From NCBI GenBank assembly GCA_016699715.1, contig CP065007.1:2790001-2854000 (forward strand): DNA of 64,000 nt, read 5' to 3'. The notes beneath the pieces are model-generated. The model did not search any database. It was not told the DNA's origin and saw only the letters and a list, made by a program, of their open reading frames with translations. The position numbers and the translations under genes are program-made. Numbering within the stretch: position 1 is the first letter of the stretch; each line of letters opens with the position of its first letter. Source of the stretch: Candidatus Competibacteraceae bacterium (GTDB taxonomy: Bacteria; Pseudomonadota; Gammaproteobacteria; Competibacterales; Competibacteraceae). This document shows, piece by piece, positions 18,258 through 26,529 of the stretch.

Positions 18258-19076
18258 CTATTTGGGAAACATGAACTGCACTTGCGCGCGGATCTGCCAG
18301 TTGGCAGCATCATCCGGCGCGGCCACGTTGTAGTAGGCCGACAACTGCGTGTTCACCGGCAGCTTGCCGAAGTGAAAAATCTTGCCAATACCACCACCCA
18401 GGGGCACGGTCCACTGCTGACCGCTGTCGGCCTTCCAGTTGACGGTCAGGATGGGCGCGCTGGTGAGATAGAAGCCGCTCTTGAAGTTGTAGTTGAGAAA
18501 GGGCTGGATCAGGCCGTTGTTGTACGAGCCGCCTTGCTGGTCGCTGGTGAGCGACCAGATGTTGTTGATCAGTGCGCCATACACCCACGGACTGCCCTTA
18601 TCGAGGTGCAGCATCACGAACGAGGGTCCCAGGCCCCAATTGTCGTTGCCCAACTCCGCGTTGCTGTTGGTGGGCAACTGGGCGATGGCCCCGACGCCCC
18701 AGATCCACTCACCGGGGTTGGCCGGAGACAGGAACGCCGTGAACTGGATATCGCCGATACCGTTGGTGCGGTCGTCGCCCGGATAGAGCGACGGCATCGA
18801 GATCACCGGAATAATCGTGCGGGTGATGATGTTCCAGTCCTCGTTCACCGAGACCGGGATCACCGGCTGGATGTTAAGGACGTTCTGCGTCCCTTTCTCC
18901 GGCCCGAAATTGAGATTGGTGTTGTTCTGGAACGGCACGCTGATCAGGTTGCCCACCGGGTTCTGGGCGAGCTTCGCCAGTTCCTCGGCGCTCAATTCGG
19001 CGTGCGCGGGCGCTGCCGTGAACAGCATGGCGGCAAACCAGGCCACACTGGCCCTGGATGGTGTTTTCGTTTGCAT
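18258..19076 (-). CDS. Secreted outer-membrane beta-barrel-like protein ('neuromedin U'-type)
   Basis: About 272 residues. The start at 19076 (or the adjacent ATG at 19079) has GGAG 3-6 bases upstream. The signal peptide (MQTKTPSRASVAWFAAMLFT) ends at AHA before AELSAEEL. The mature protein has alternating-residue strands and the recurrent pattern NPVGNLISVPFQNNTNLNFG followed by VLNIQPVIPVSVNEDWNIIT, WIWGVGAIAQLPT and the C-terminal FMFPK, a beta-barrel-type ending. Bacterial homologues are usually annotated as transporter or 'neuromedin U' proteins without known function. The next upstream gene on the same strand is the truncated DUF1254/DUF1214 gene, and the two are often neighbours in other bacteria. 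Confidence 0.75.
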   Translation of the reverse strand: MQTKTPSRASVAWFAAMLFTAAPAHAELSAEELAKLAQNPVGNLISVPFQNNTNLNFGPEKGTQNVLNIQPVIPVSVNEDWNIITRTIIPVISMPSLYPGDDRTNGIGDIQFTAFLSPANPGEWIWGVGAIAQLPTNSNAELGNDNWGLGPSFVMLHLDKGSPWVYGALINNIWSLTSDQQGGSYNNGLIQPFLNYNFKSGFYLTSAPILTVNWKADSGQQWTVPLGGGIGKIFHFGKLPVNTQLSAYYNVAAPDDAANWQIRAQVQFMFPK

Positions 19077-19132
19077 CATTTTCTCCAAAAAACGTTTTTA
19101 TCGCTGCTGTCTTAAGGAACGTCTTTCTCGTC

Positions 19133-19632
19133 TCACTTAACCAGTTCGATCTCGCTCGGCCGCCAGGACTTGTCGAAGAAGGCCGGCAGCGGGCTGTAGA
19201 GACGCAGGATGGTGAACCAGCTCTTGCCCGGAACCGTCTGCAGCCAGTTACCCTCTTCGCCTTTAGGCGCTTCCGGCGCGAAATAGATGTCGTAGGAACC
19301 GTCGGCGTTCTTCTTCATCCCTTTGGTTTGGCTGCCCACGGTTGGGAATAACTGGCTGGTTTGCAGTTGCGTGCGGGTCTGGGTGTCGTAAAGCGTGACC
19401 GCCCAGAAATTGTTCACAGGTACGTTCGGCGGCAAGTGCAGCTTGTAGGTCTTCGAACCGTCGAACGGTTTGTCGTTGCTATCCAGCATACCCAATGCGT
19501 AGTCAGAACCTGCTCCCGCGCGAGTCACAGCCATCGCAGGCGTCACGCCACCGGCGTTGTAGTAGAACAGCACTCTCGCATCGAGATTCATTGCGCCGTC
19601 CGTTTCGAACGAGGTGTTCTTGTTCGCAAAGC
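19133..19632 (-). pseudogene. DUF1254/DUF1214 protein, N-terminus removed by an IS4-type element
   Basis: The remaining C-terminal part of about 165 codons reads NKNTSFETDGAMNLDARVLF then YYNAGGVTPAMAV, KTYKLHLPPNVPVNNFWAVT, YDTQTRTQLQTS and the typical end FFDKSWRPSEIELVK. The frame stays open through the codons before the first Met up to the IS terminus at 19633, so the IS junction cuts the gene. The missing N-terminal two-thirds is not found on the far side of the IS nest (after 24387), so part of the gene was deleted. Function of the family is unknown; it is usually periplasmic. Confidence 0.75.
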
Positions 19633-20914
19633 TATTGTACAGGACAAAAATAACTTGCTAAAAATTAAGATAAAAAATAACAGCTATTTTGAGGGTAGTA
19701 GGATCGCGAGGTTGCTGTTATCATAACTAATTGATTGATAACATTAATTCTAAAACAGGCGAGGTTAATTCCGTGAATTCCCCTTTTTTAATACCCGGCA
19801 CTTTGCAGAAATGCTTCATCATCATTTTCACTGGAACCGAGCGCGTATCTCTTGCATCGTCTATTTAATTATCGGAATCATCCAGATGGGAACGGTCAAT
19901 CTCGCAAAGATTGCTGTCACCTTTCCTGGGCGTGCGCAACCGGCCTCTCATTACAAACGCCTTCAACGACTTTTTTGTCAATTTTCTCTAGACCTGAATC
20001 AAGTCGCCCGGTTCATTGCCAGTCTTATTCCTGTGCTTCAGTTCAAATTGATGCTCGATAGAACCAATTGGAAATAGGGTAATGTTAATATCAATGACCT
20101 TGTTTTAGGAATCGTCTATCGCGGATCTGCTTTTCCTATACTATGGGTTGCTTTATACCATTTATGATTAGATTTTGTTATCATACTTATTTAACCTACT
20201 TTTATTGATCCAGTCATGAGCCGCTCATTACAAGTCGAAATCCACGAATCCTCCGAAGAACTAAAGCGCATAATGAATGAACAAACTCACGCCAAGTTTC
20301 GAGAGCGATTACAAATTCTATATTGGATTAAAAGTGAGATTTTTCATTCTTTACAAGAGTTAGCCGATCATTTAGGGCGATCGAAATCCGTCATTGTCAA
20401 GTGGCTCAAAGTATATCGTACCCAAGGCTTAATCGGGCTGTTGCAGTGGAATTATCATGGCGGCCGTCGTTCGAGAATTACCGAAGCTATGAGAGAGGCA
20501 CTCCAGCGCCGTCTGGACGATCCGACTCATGGATTTCATAGTTACGGACAAATCCAGCAGTGGCTTCTCCAGGAATACGAGGTCGATATTCCTTATTCAA
20601 CAGTGCATCAAGTCGTTCGTTATCAACTCAAAGCAAAACTTAAAGTGGCGCGGCCAACGAGCGTTCATCGCCATGAAGAGGCGGTGGTTTCTTTTAAAAA
20701 AAACTTCCACGACAACTCATTGTACAGGACAAAATCATCTAACCAAATGAATTTACGTTAAAATTCTGCCGGGTGGCGTATTGGTTAGAGGTAGAAAACA
20801 GCGATTTTGAGGGCTCGATCCCAACCGTTTAAAGAGCGACTCCAGTGCCTGATGAAAAGCGTATTGCCGGGCGGATTCTTGGTGATGAAATAAACAACTT
20901 CTCAAATAATCTAA

Positions 20915-22046
20915 AGGGGGTGTCCATCTGAGTGCGGTAATCCCTACCTGTTGTGGTCTCGCCACGGGCGAACTGACGAGGTGACAGCAAGCGACGCCGG
21001 GCTCAGATGATGCGCTGACAGCGGGCACGGGGGGATGAGCTTCGGCGATGGGTTTGCCACCAGCGAGCGGTAGGTCATGGGACCTGTTTGCACGGCTTGT
21101 TCGAGGAGCCGCCGGAACAACAGTCCACGAAATGCAGAATGACGCCGATTGAATCGAAACGCAAACTCGTCAAGGTAGCCTTGCAGATGATCGGACTCGA
21201 CGGCGCCTTGGTGGGTGCCGAGAAGCCATCGTTTGAGCAAGGCAGCCACCCTGTGGACACCGGGCATGGAGACGTGAGCAGGATCACCGCTATCGGAGAC
21301 GATAGTCCGTCGATGAATCAATCCGTGAGTGGCGAGATCGTGGTAGCCACTCCAGCCATCGGTCAACACGGTGGCCCCGCGCGCCACGGCATCGCAGACG
21401 AATGGCACCAAACTTGCGCCCGACGCATCAGGAACACAAAGCATCCGTACCCGTCCGAAGCCCTTGGGAGATCGCAGCTCGATGGCGACCGCAACCAGCG
21501 ACTTGCGTCCCGCACCACGGCCACGCTTGCCGCCATGTTCTTCACCGCCAACCAGGGTTTCATCAACTGCCACCTCACCGCTCAGGCGATCGCGATCTGG
21601 ACGAACCATCGCCGTGCGAAAGCGGTGCAGCATCGTCCACGCCGTCTGGTAGGAGCCGAAGCCCAACAGGCGCTGAAGCGTCTTGGCCGAAACCCCATTC
21701 TTCGCCGAGGTCATGTACCAGGCAACAGCGAACCAAACCGTCAGCGGTGTACGAGTGCGGTGGAAGATCGTCCCCGTGGTCACCGACACACGACGCCTGC
21801 AGCGTTCACACCAAAACCGCCCGTCACTCATCCGCCAACTCTTGGTGGTTCCGCAGCGCGGGCAAACGAAACCGTCTGGCCAGCGCAGCCAATCAAGATA
21901 GTCGAGACAGGCGTCATCATCGGGAAACCACGCGCACAACTCGGCATAGTCACGCGGGTAATCGTGACCGCCCTGGAGAGCAGAGGCAGGAAGCTGCTTC
22001 GTCATCCCTACATTTTGTGCTTACCGCACTCAGATGGACACCCCCT
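20915..22046 (-). mobile_element. IS1595-family element (copy 1), innermost of the nest
   Basis: Terminal inverted repeats AGGGGGTGTCCATCTGAGTG at 20915 and the complement ending at 22046 enclose one transposase gene. Flanked by the 8-bp duplication TAATCTAA (20907-20914 and 22047-22054), typical of IS1595. It is intact and the most recent insertion in this nest. Confidence 0.93.
20944..22005 (-). CDS. IS1595-family transposase
   Basis: 353 residues, intact. The N-terminal zinc ribbon has four cysteines (CPRC ... CERC, about residues 48-76), followed by the helical segment GVSAKTLQRLLGFGSYQTAW. The ISXO2-like DDE/N domain includes VAVDETLVGGEEHGGKRGRG, TVLTDGWSGYHDL, VESDHLQGYLDEFAFRFNRR. 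Nearly identical to the copy at 37857-38918; the only protein difference I noticed is P for S beside the first zinc cysteine pair. Confidence 0.92.
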   Translation of the reverse strand: MTKQLPASALQGGHDYPRDYAELCAWFPDDDACLDYLDWLRWPDGFVCPRCGTTKSWRMSDGRFWCERCRRRVSVTTGTIFHRTRTPLTVWFAVAWYMTSAKNGVSAKTLQRLLGFGSYQTAWTMLHRFRTAMVRPDRDRLSGEVAVDETLVGGEEHGGKRGRGAGRKSLVAVAIELRSPKGFGRVRMLCVPDASGASLVPFVCDAVARGATVLTDGWSGYHDLATHGLIHRRTIVSDSGDPAHVSMPGVHRVAALLKRWLLGTHQGAVESDHLQGYLDEFAFRFNRRHSAFRGLLFRRLLEQAVQTGPMTYRSLVANPSPKLIPPCPLSAHHLSPASLAVTSSVRPWRDHNR

Positions 22047-24636
22047 TAATCTAATCCATAGCGAAAAAGACTTTGGGTGGGACGGCCATGTTTTTTGATC
22101 TTGATCGGTTTAATTTCATGGCGCCATTCACCAATAATATGCGCCCAACTAAATGCAATAGCGAGAAAAGCCATCCATTTTTCAAGTCGCTGGGGGTCAG
22201 TTATATGGGTGGATTCCAGATCGAATCCCCGAGTTTTTAAGCAAATGAAAAGCGTTTCGATCGGCCAGCGTTCCTTATAATTTTCCAACGCGGTTTCCGG
22301 TTGTTCTTGCGTTGCGAGAATAACGAATTCACCGTTGGCCATTTTCAGACCAATCACATAAAGAGAGTGCCCCCACACGGTTCGTTGGCCCGATAAAACC
22401 AGAGCGCTGCCACGGGGTAGGCCTCGAAAAAGATTTTCGGCGGAGACGGGGACCCCTCGGGAGTTAGAGATTTGCGTATTCTTTTTGATGCGTATTACGA
22501 ATTTAATTTGATTTTCAATAAGATAACCAAACCATTGAATCCCAATAAACTCGCGATCCGCAAACAAGCAGGCGATCATTTGCGGGCCGAAAATCGTAAG
22601 GAATCGATTCATTAATGCTATTCTTTCTTGGGTATTTGAGTTGCCTTTTTTATCTAAAGCAACCCATAGTATAGGAAAAGCAGATCCGCGATAGACGACT
22701 CCTAAAACAAGGTAATTGATATTGACATCACCATATTTCCAATTGGTTCTATCGAGTGTCAATTTGAACTGAAGCACAGGAATGAGACTGGCAATGAACC
22801 GGGCGACTTGATTCAGGTCTAGAGAAAATTGACAAAAAAGTCGTTGAAGGCGTTTGTAATGAGAGGCCGGTTGCGCACGCCCAGGAAAGGTGACAGCAAT
22901 CTTTGCGAGATTGACCGTTCCCATCTGGATGATTCCGATAATTAAATAGACAATGCAAGAGATACGCGCTCGGTTCCAGTGAAAATGATGATGAAGCATT
23001 TCTGCAAAGTGCCGGGTATTAAAAAAGGGGAATTCACGGAATTAACCTCGCCTGTTTTAGAATTAATGTTATCAATCAATTAGTTATGATAACAGCAACC
23101 TCGCGATCCTACTACCCTCAAAATAGCTGTTATTTTTTATCTTAATTTTCAGCAAGTTATTTTTGTCCTGTACAATGACGACAACTTGAATTAATTGATA
23201 TTCTTCAGCAAGTTGAAAATGAAGCGGTCCGGCCTTTACGGTATTGGTGCCAAGATGAAAGTCGCTTTGGATTAAAAACGATCACCCGGCGGGTCATCAC
23301 CGCATTGGGGATTAAGCCAGTTGGTCCAGTTCAATGGACCTTTCAATCATTTTGGCTCTATGGTGCCATTGAGCCACTGAGTGGCGAAAACTTCTTTTTA
23401 GAATTTTCCCATTTAGATGCTGATTGCTTTCAGTGGTTTTTGAATGAATTTTCTAAAACTTATCCGCACAGCCCTCAACGTAATTCAATTGGATAACGGT
23501 CGCTTTCATTATGCCAAAAAACTTGTAATCCCCGATAATGTCGTCTTATTATTCCAACCGCCTTACAGTCCCGATGTGAACCCCATTGAGCGTGTTTGGC
23601 AATCAATGAAAGATCAATTGTGTTGGATCAATTTAAAAACCCTAGATGAACTACGTAAAAAAGTGGATGAACTCATTCAATCGCTTCTCCCAAGCGAAGT
23701 GGTTTCTTTGACCAGTTTTGATTTTATTTTATCTGCACTAAAGTAGTAAAATCTATTAGTAATCGGTATTAGATAAAAAAGGCAACTCAAATACCCAAGA
23801 AAGAATAGCATTAATGAATCGATTCCTCACGATTTTCGGCCCGCGAATGATCGCCTGCTTGTTTGCGGATCGCGAGTTTATTGGGATTCAATGGTTTGGT
23901 TATCTTATTGAAAATCAAATTAAATTCGTAATACGCATCAAAAAGAATACGCAAAAGAAAATTATCAGGAACGCTGGCCGATCGAAACGCTTTTCATTTG
24001 CTTAAAAACCCGGGGATTCGATCTGGAATCCACCCATATAACTGACCCCCAGCGACTTGAAAAGTGGATGGCTTTTCTCGCTATTGCATTGAGTTGGACG
24101 CATATTATTGGTGAATGGCGCCATGAAATTAAACCGATCAAGATCAAAAAAAATGGCCGTCCCACCCAAAGTCTTTTTCGCTATGGATTAGATTATTTGA
24201 GAAGTTGTTTATTTCATCACCAAGAATCCGCCCGGCAATACGCTTTTCATCAGGCACTGGAGTCGCTCTTTAAACGGTTGGGATCGAGCCCTCAAAATCG
24301 CTGTTTTCTACCTCTAACCAATAATACGCCACCCAGCAGAATTTTAACGTAAATTCATTGGGTTAGATGATTTTGTCCTGTACAATGATACAGCTTCTTA
24401 GCATTCTTCCACCATGTCTGCACGATCATGAGGAACTGACAGGTGACAACATGATACACCTAGACTTTTTATTTTATCAGAAATTCCCGCTATCTTGATT
24501 TGCAATTGATTTAAAATGAATTTTTTTATGTGTAATTATAGTTACACTGAGAGAATTATCATTAAAAATCAGTTTACTTTAAAAAGAGGCCGGGAACTGC
24601 TGTTATTTTATCCGGAACTTCAGCATTGCCATGTAT

Positions 24637-25188
24637 CTATTTTGCGCTTGCTGGAACATCAAAACGTAAGCCGAGCATGGCTACCAGAAAAGCCAATGAC
24701 TCAGCATGTCTTGGCCCTTCACGGCGATAAAGCTCGATCTTAGCCAGCACATTCTGCGCGTTGTTACGCCTGGCCACCGGCGACTCATCCTTCGCATTTC
24801 GCAGCCGCTTGTCCAATTCATTTATACGCGCCTCCAAACCGAGGCGGGTATCGGCCGCAAGTTGCTCTGTCGCCAAGTATCGGTCGATCATTTTCTGAGC
24901 CGTATCAACTTCCGCTTGGGCCAGCTCTTCTTTTTTTGTGTCTCCCATCACTTTAGTGATCCAGAGATGAGCCAGCAATTCTGGAAGATGATTTTTTGCA
25001 ACATCATGCATTTTTTTATAGTTATTAAGCGCATTTTTATGCAAAACCCATGCCTGTCGGATAATGTTGCGTTCGGATTCAACCTCCGCCAGCTCTCTTG
25101 TCGCCTGCTCGAGAATACGGTGCGTTTCTAGCTCAATCACATGGAGTTCCACGGTTTTACCCATCATTAAACTGATTGCCGAGATCAT
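24637..25188 (-). CDS. Unknown coiled-coil protein
   Basis: 183 residues from ATG 25188, or 176 from ATG 25167; neither has a ribosome site. It is Glu/Ala/Leu-rich with long predicted helices, e.g. ILEQATRELAEVESERNIIR and KKEELAQAEVDTAQKMIDRY, then LGLEARINELDKRLRNAKDE. It has no signal peptide and no motif I can assign. The gene is AT-rich at its 5' end and sits between two IS4-type pieces, so it may have been brought in or isolated by rearrangement. The stretch 24388-24636 behind it holds nothing recognisable. Confidence 0.6.
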   Translation of the reverse strand: MISAISLMMGKTVELHVIELETHRILEQATRELAEVESERNIIRQAWVLHKNALNNYKKMHDVAKNHLPELLAHLWITKVMGDTKKEELAQAEVDTAQKMIDRYLATEQLAADTRLGLEARINELDKRLRNAKDESPVARRNNAQNVLAKIELYRREGPRHAESLAFLVAMLGLRFDVPASAK

Positions 25189-25189
25189 A

Positions 25190-25207
25190 TGCAGTAATTA
25201 TACTGCA
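25190..25207 (-). promoter_or_regulatory. TATAAT -10 box inside a perfect inverted repeat, at a possible leaderless start
   Basis: On the minus strand TGCAGTA-TAAT-TACTGCA is a perfect 7-base inverted repeat that contains a consensus TATAAT. The hexamer ends about 8 bases before the ATG at 25188, so transcription would begin at or next to the start codon, as in leaderless mRNAs; this fits the lack of a ribosome site. The -35 region would fall inside the terminus of the IS4-type remnant (25206 on) and is weak (TATTTT at 17 bases). Confidence 0.4.
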
Positions 25208-25424
25208 TTGCACAGAATAAAAATAACTTACTGAAAATATAAAATAACGGGTGTTTCGATGGCAGTAAGCGCCTCCCCTTTTTTAATATCCGGCGCTTCG
25301 CGGAAATGATTAATCATCATTTTCACTGGAATCGAGCTTATAGCTATTGCACCGTCTATTTAATTATCGGAATCACCTAGATGGGAACGGTCAATCTCGA
25401 AAAGATCGCCACCACCTTTCCTGG
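25206..25424 (+). mobile_element. Diverged 5' remnant of an IS4-type element
   Basis: Starts CATTGCACAGAATAAAAATAA, a diverged version of the IS4-type terminus, and follows the left ~220 bases of the intact element (CCCCTTTTTTAATATC, CATCATTTTCACTGGAATCG, AATTATCGGAATCACC) with many substitutions and frame damage. It stops at CACCTTTCCTGG. It is a different, older relative than copies A-C and has no transposase left. Confidence 0.75.
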
Positions 25425-25432
25425 AACTTATG

Positions 25433-25681
25433 TCAATTCGGCGGACCAGCCCAGCGGCAAGGCCAACACGAACGGAACGGTGGCGAATGGTGGCGAATGG
25501 CGGCGCGGCCACGGTCGAAAGGGCCACCCAACTCAACGATCAGTTCCGAATGCGCCAAGGTGTGCTTCCCGGCCGGCCGGGGCTGGATGCGGAGCAGTCC
25601 GTCGATGATCTCGCCCACCATGTGGCCCGGCAGGGCCAACAGATCATCGTATAGCGTGAGTTTTTTCACGGTATTCGGCAT
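25433..25681 (-). pseudogene. Uma2-family endonuclease, N-terminal fragment
   Basis: Starts MPNTVKKLTLYDDLLALPGH at 25681 and continues MVGEIIDGLLRIQPRPAGKH with the typical ELGGPFDRGR, the N-terminal third of Uma2 (DUF820) proteins. After DRGR the family expectation (GGPGGW...) is lost and the sequence becomes low-complexity repeats (GGCGAATG direct repeats at about 25482-25501). It then meets the IS4 remnant. The catalytic C-terminal part is absent. Confidence 0.75.
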
Positions 25682-25818
25682 ATTCCTTCCTCGTGAACCC
25701 GTTGTGCGCGGCACGAACGGTGTTTGCACTGTCGGACCGGCAAGTCACGGGCTCGATGAAACTTCAGTTTGGCAAACCGCCTCCAATCCCGCTATTCCTC
25801 ACCATCACAACCGATGCC

Positions 25819-26529
25819 ATGAACGATCACCTTCTCATCGTGGACGACGATCCCGGCTTGCGCGAACTGCTGGCCGATTATCTGAGCCGCAATGGCTTCC
25901 GAGTGAGCGGCGCGGCCGATGGCCGGGGGCTGTGGGCGGCGCTGGAGCAGGCGCCGGTCGATCTGATCGTCCTCGACCTGATGCTGCCCGGCGACGACGG
26001 ACTGGTGCTGTGCCGCAACCTGCGCGCCCGCTCGCAGATCCCGATCATCATGCTGACCGCGCGCGGCGACGACACCGACCGCATCGTTGGGCTGGAAATG
26101 GGCGCCGACGATTATCTGTCCAAACCGTTCAACCCCCGCGAGCTGCTGGCCCGAATCAAGGGGGTCCTGCGACGCAGCCGTAACACCCCCGGCGAACCGG
26201 GTGAACCCAAGCGCTTCCATTTCGCCGGCTGGAGCCTGGATGTGGCCAGCCGGCAACTGATCGCGCCCGATGAGGTGCGGGTGCCGCTGGGCGCCAGCGA
26301 ATACCGGCTGCTGCAAGTGTTTCTGGAGCATCCACAGCGAGTGCTGAACCGTGATCAGTTGCTGGACCTGACCCAGGGCCGCGAGGCCGTGCCGTTCGAC
26401 CGCAGTATCGACGTACAGGTCAGCCGATTGCGCCGACGGCTGCGCGACGACCCGCGCGAAGCGGTCATCATCAAGACCGTTCGCAGCGAAGGTTATCTGC
26501 TGGCGGCCCACGTCAGCCGGGAGTTCTGA
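25819..26529 (+). CDS. OmpR-family response regulator
   Basis: 236 residues from the ATG at 25819; the longer frame upstream runs through the broken Uma2 region and was not used. Receiver domain (1-120): acidic pair VDDDPGL, phospho-acceptor Asp in VLDLMLPGDDG (about 53), Thr in MLTARGDD and Lys in LSKPFNPREL (about 103). Winged-helix DNA-binding domain (about 140-235): VPLGASEYRLLQVFLEHPQR, RSIDVQVSRLRRRL, KTVRSEGYLLA. Its stop overlaps the start of the sensor kinase (TGATG). It is similar in pattern to OmpR; target genes unknown. Confidence 0.92.
   Translation: MNDHLLIVDDDPGLRELLADYLSRNGFRVSGAADGRGLWAALEQAPVDLIVLDLMLPGDDGLVLCRNLRARSQIPIIMLTARGDDTDRIVGLEMGADDYLSKPFNPRELLARIKGVLRRSRNTPGEPGEPKRFHFAGWSLDVASRQLIAPDEVRVPLGASEYRLLQVFLEHPQRVLNRDQLLDLTQGREAVPFDRSIDVQVSRLRRRLRDDPREAVIIKTVRSEGYLLAAHVSREF

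Larger units (their letters stand above)
20753..22999 (-). pseudogene. IS4-type transposase (copy B), interrupted by IS1595
   Basis: Residues 1 to about 315 (22999 to 22055) match the intact copy at 29665-30771 residue for residue as far as I can see. The reading frame is then broken after SLFRYGL by the IS1595 element, and the last ~50 codons (ending PPGRILT) continue at 20914-20753. The DDE residues TLDRTNW, FADREFIG and YKERWPIETLF are all in the larger piece, but the C-terminus is lost. Confidence 0.88.
20718..23177 (-). mobile_element. IS4-type element (copy B) inserted in IS630 copy 1
   Basis: Perfect termini CATTGTACAGGACAAAA at 20718 and TTTTGTCCTGTACAATG ending at 23177, flanked by the 9-bp duplication ACGACAACT at 20709-20717 and 23178-23186. 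Without the inserted IS1595 and its 8-bp duplication it is 1320 bp, the same length as the intact copy A at 29487-30806. Confidence 0.92.
20216..23746 (+). pseudogene. IS630-type transposase (copy 1), interrupted by IS4 copy B
   Basis: The first frame (20216-20717) encodes a homeodomain/HTH N-terminus (ELADHLGRSKSVIVKWLKVY) up to the A8 run at 20696-20703. The second frame resumes at 23187 with QLELIDIFQQVENEAVRPLR and contains CQDESRFGL and PPYSPDVNPIERVW, the IS630 DDE residues. A -1 frameshift on A8 is needed to join them. In this copy the IS4 insertion lies just after the A run, and an extra C near 23472 (HSPQRN instead of HSLNV) shifts the second frame, so it is doubly dead. Confidence 0.85.
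20156..23768 (+). mobile_element. IS630-type element (copy 1) inserted in IS4 copy C
   Basis: Termini are TACCATTTATGATTAG at 20156 and CTATTAGTAATCGGTA ending at 23768. It is flanked by TTA at 20153-20155 and at 23769-23771, a 3-bp duplication of the IS4 sequence GCTTTAGAT. Without the inserted IS4 copy B the element is about 1.14 kb. It carries a two-frame transposase gene. Confidence 0.85.
19811..24352 (+). pseudogene. IS4-type transposase of copy C (interrupted, stop codon, deletion)
   Basis: The N-terminal piece (19811-20077, MLHHHFHWNRARISCIVYLI) and the C-terminal piece (23769-24352) are separated by the inserted IS630-type nest. The second piece keeps the DDE motif FADREFIG but has lost the segment containing RGLPRGSALVLSG; its frame changes at KKNTQ. 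The C-terminal half of the Y-x2-R-x3-E-x6-K signature and the end SLFRYGLDYLRSCLFHHQE remain in the other frame. It cannot make an active enzyme. Confidence 0.85.
19633..24387 (+). mobile_element. Outermost, degraded IS4-type element (copy C) hosting three nested IS
   Basis: The left end TATTGTACAGGAC at 19633 and right end GTCCTGTACAATG at 24387 are the element termini. Only 19633-20155 and 23769-24387 belong to this copy; the rest is inserted DNA. The transposase carries a stop (TAG after RTNWK, about 20075) and a deletion of roughly 190 bases inside the catalytic region near 23955. The left terminal base differs from the intact copies (T instead of C), and the flanks show no matching 9-bp duplication, so DNA has been lost at one or both edges. 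It is the oldest layer of the nest. Confidence 0.85.

Noticed and set aside
24516..24743. 75-codon plus-strand frame near the IS4 end
   Set aside because: AT-rich, overlaps the 3' end of the coiled-coil gene, and has no ribosome site or similarity.
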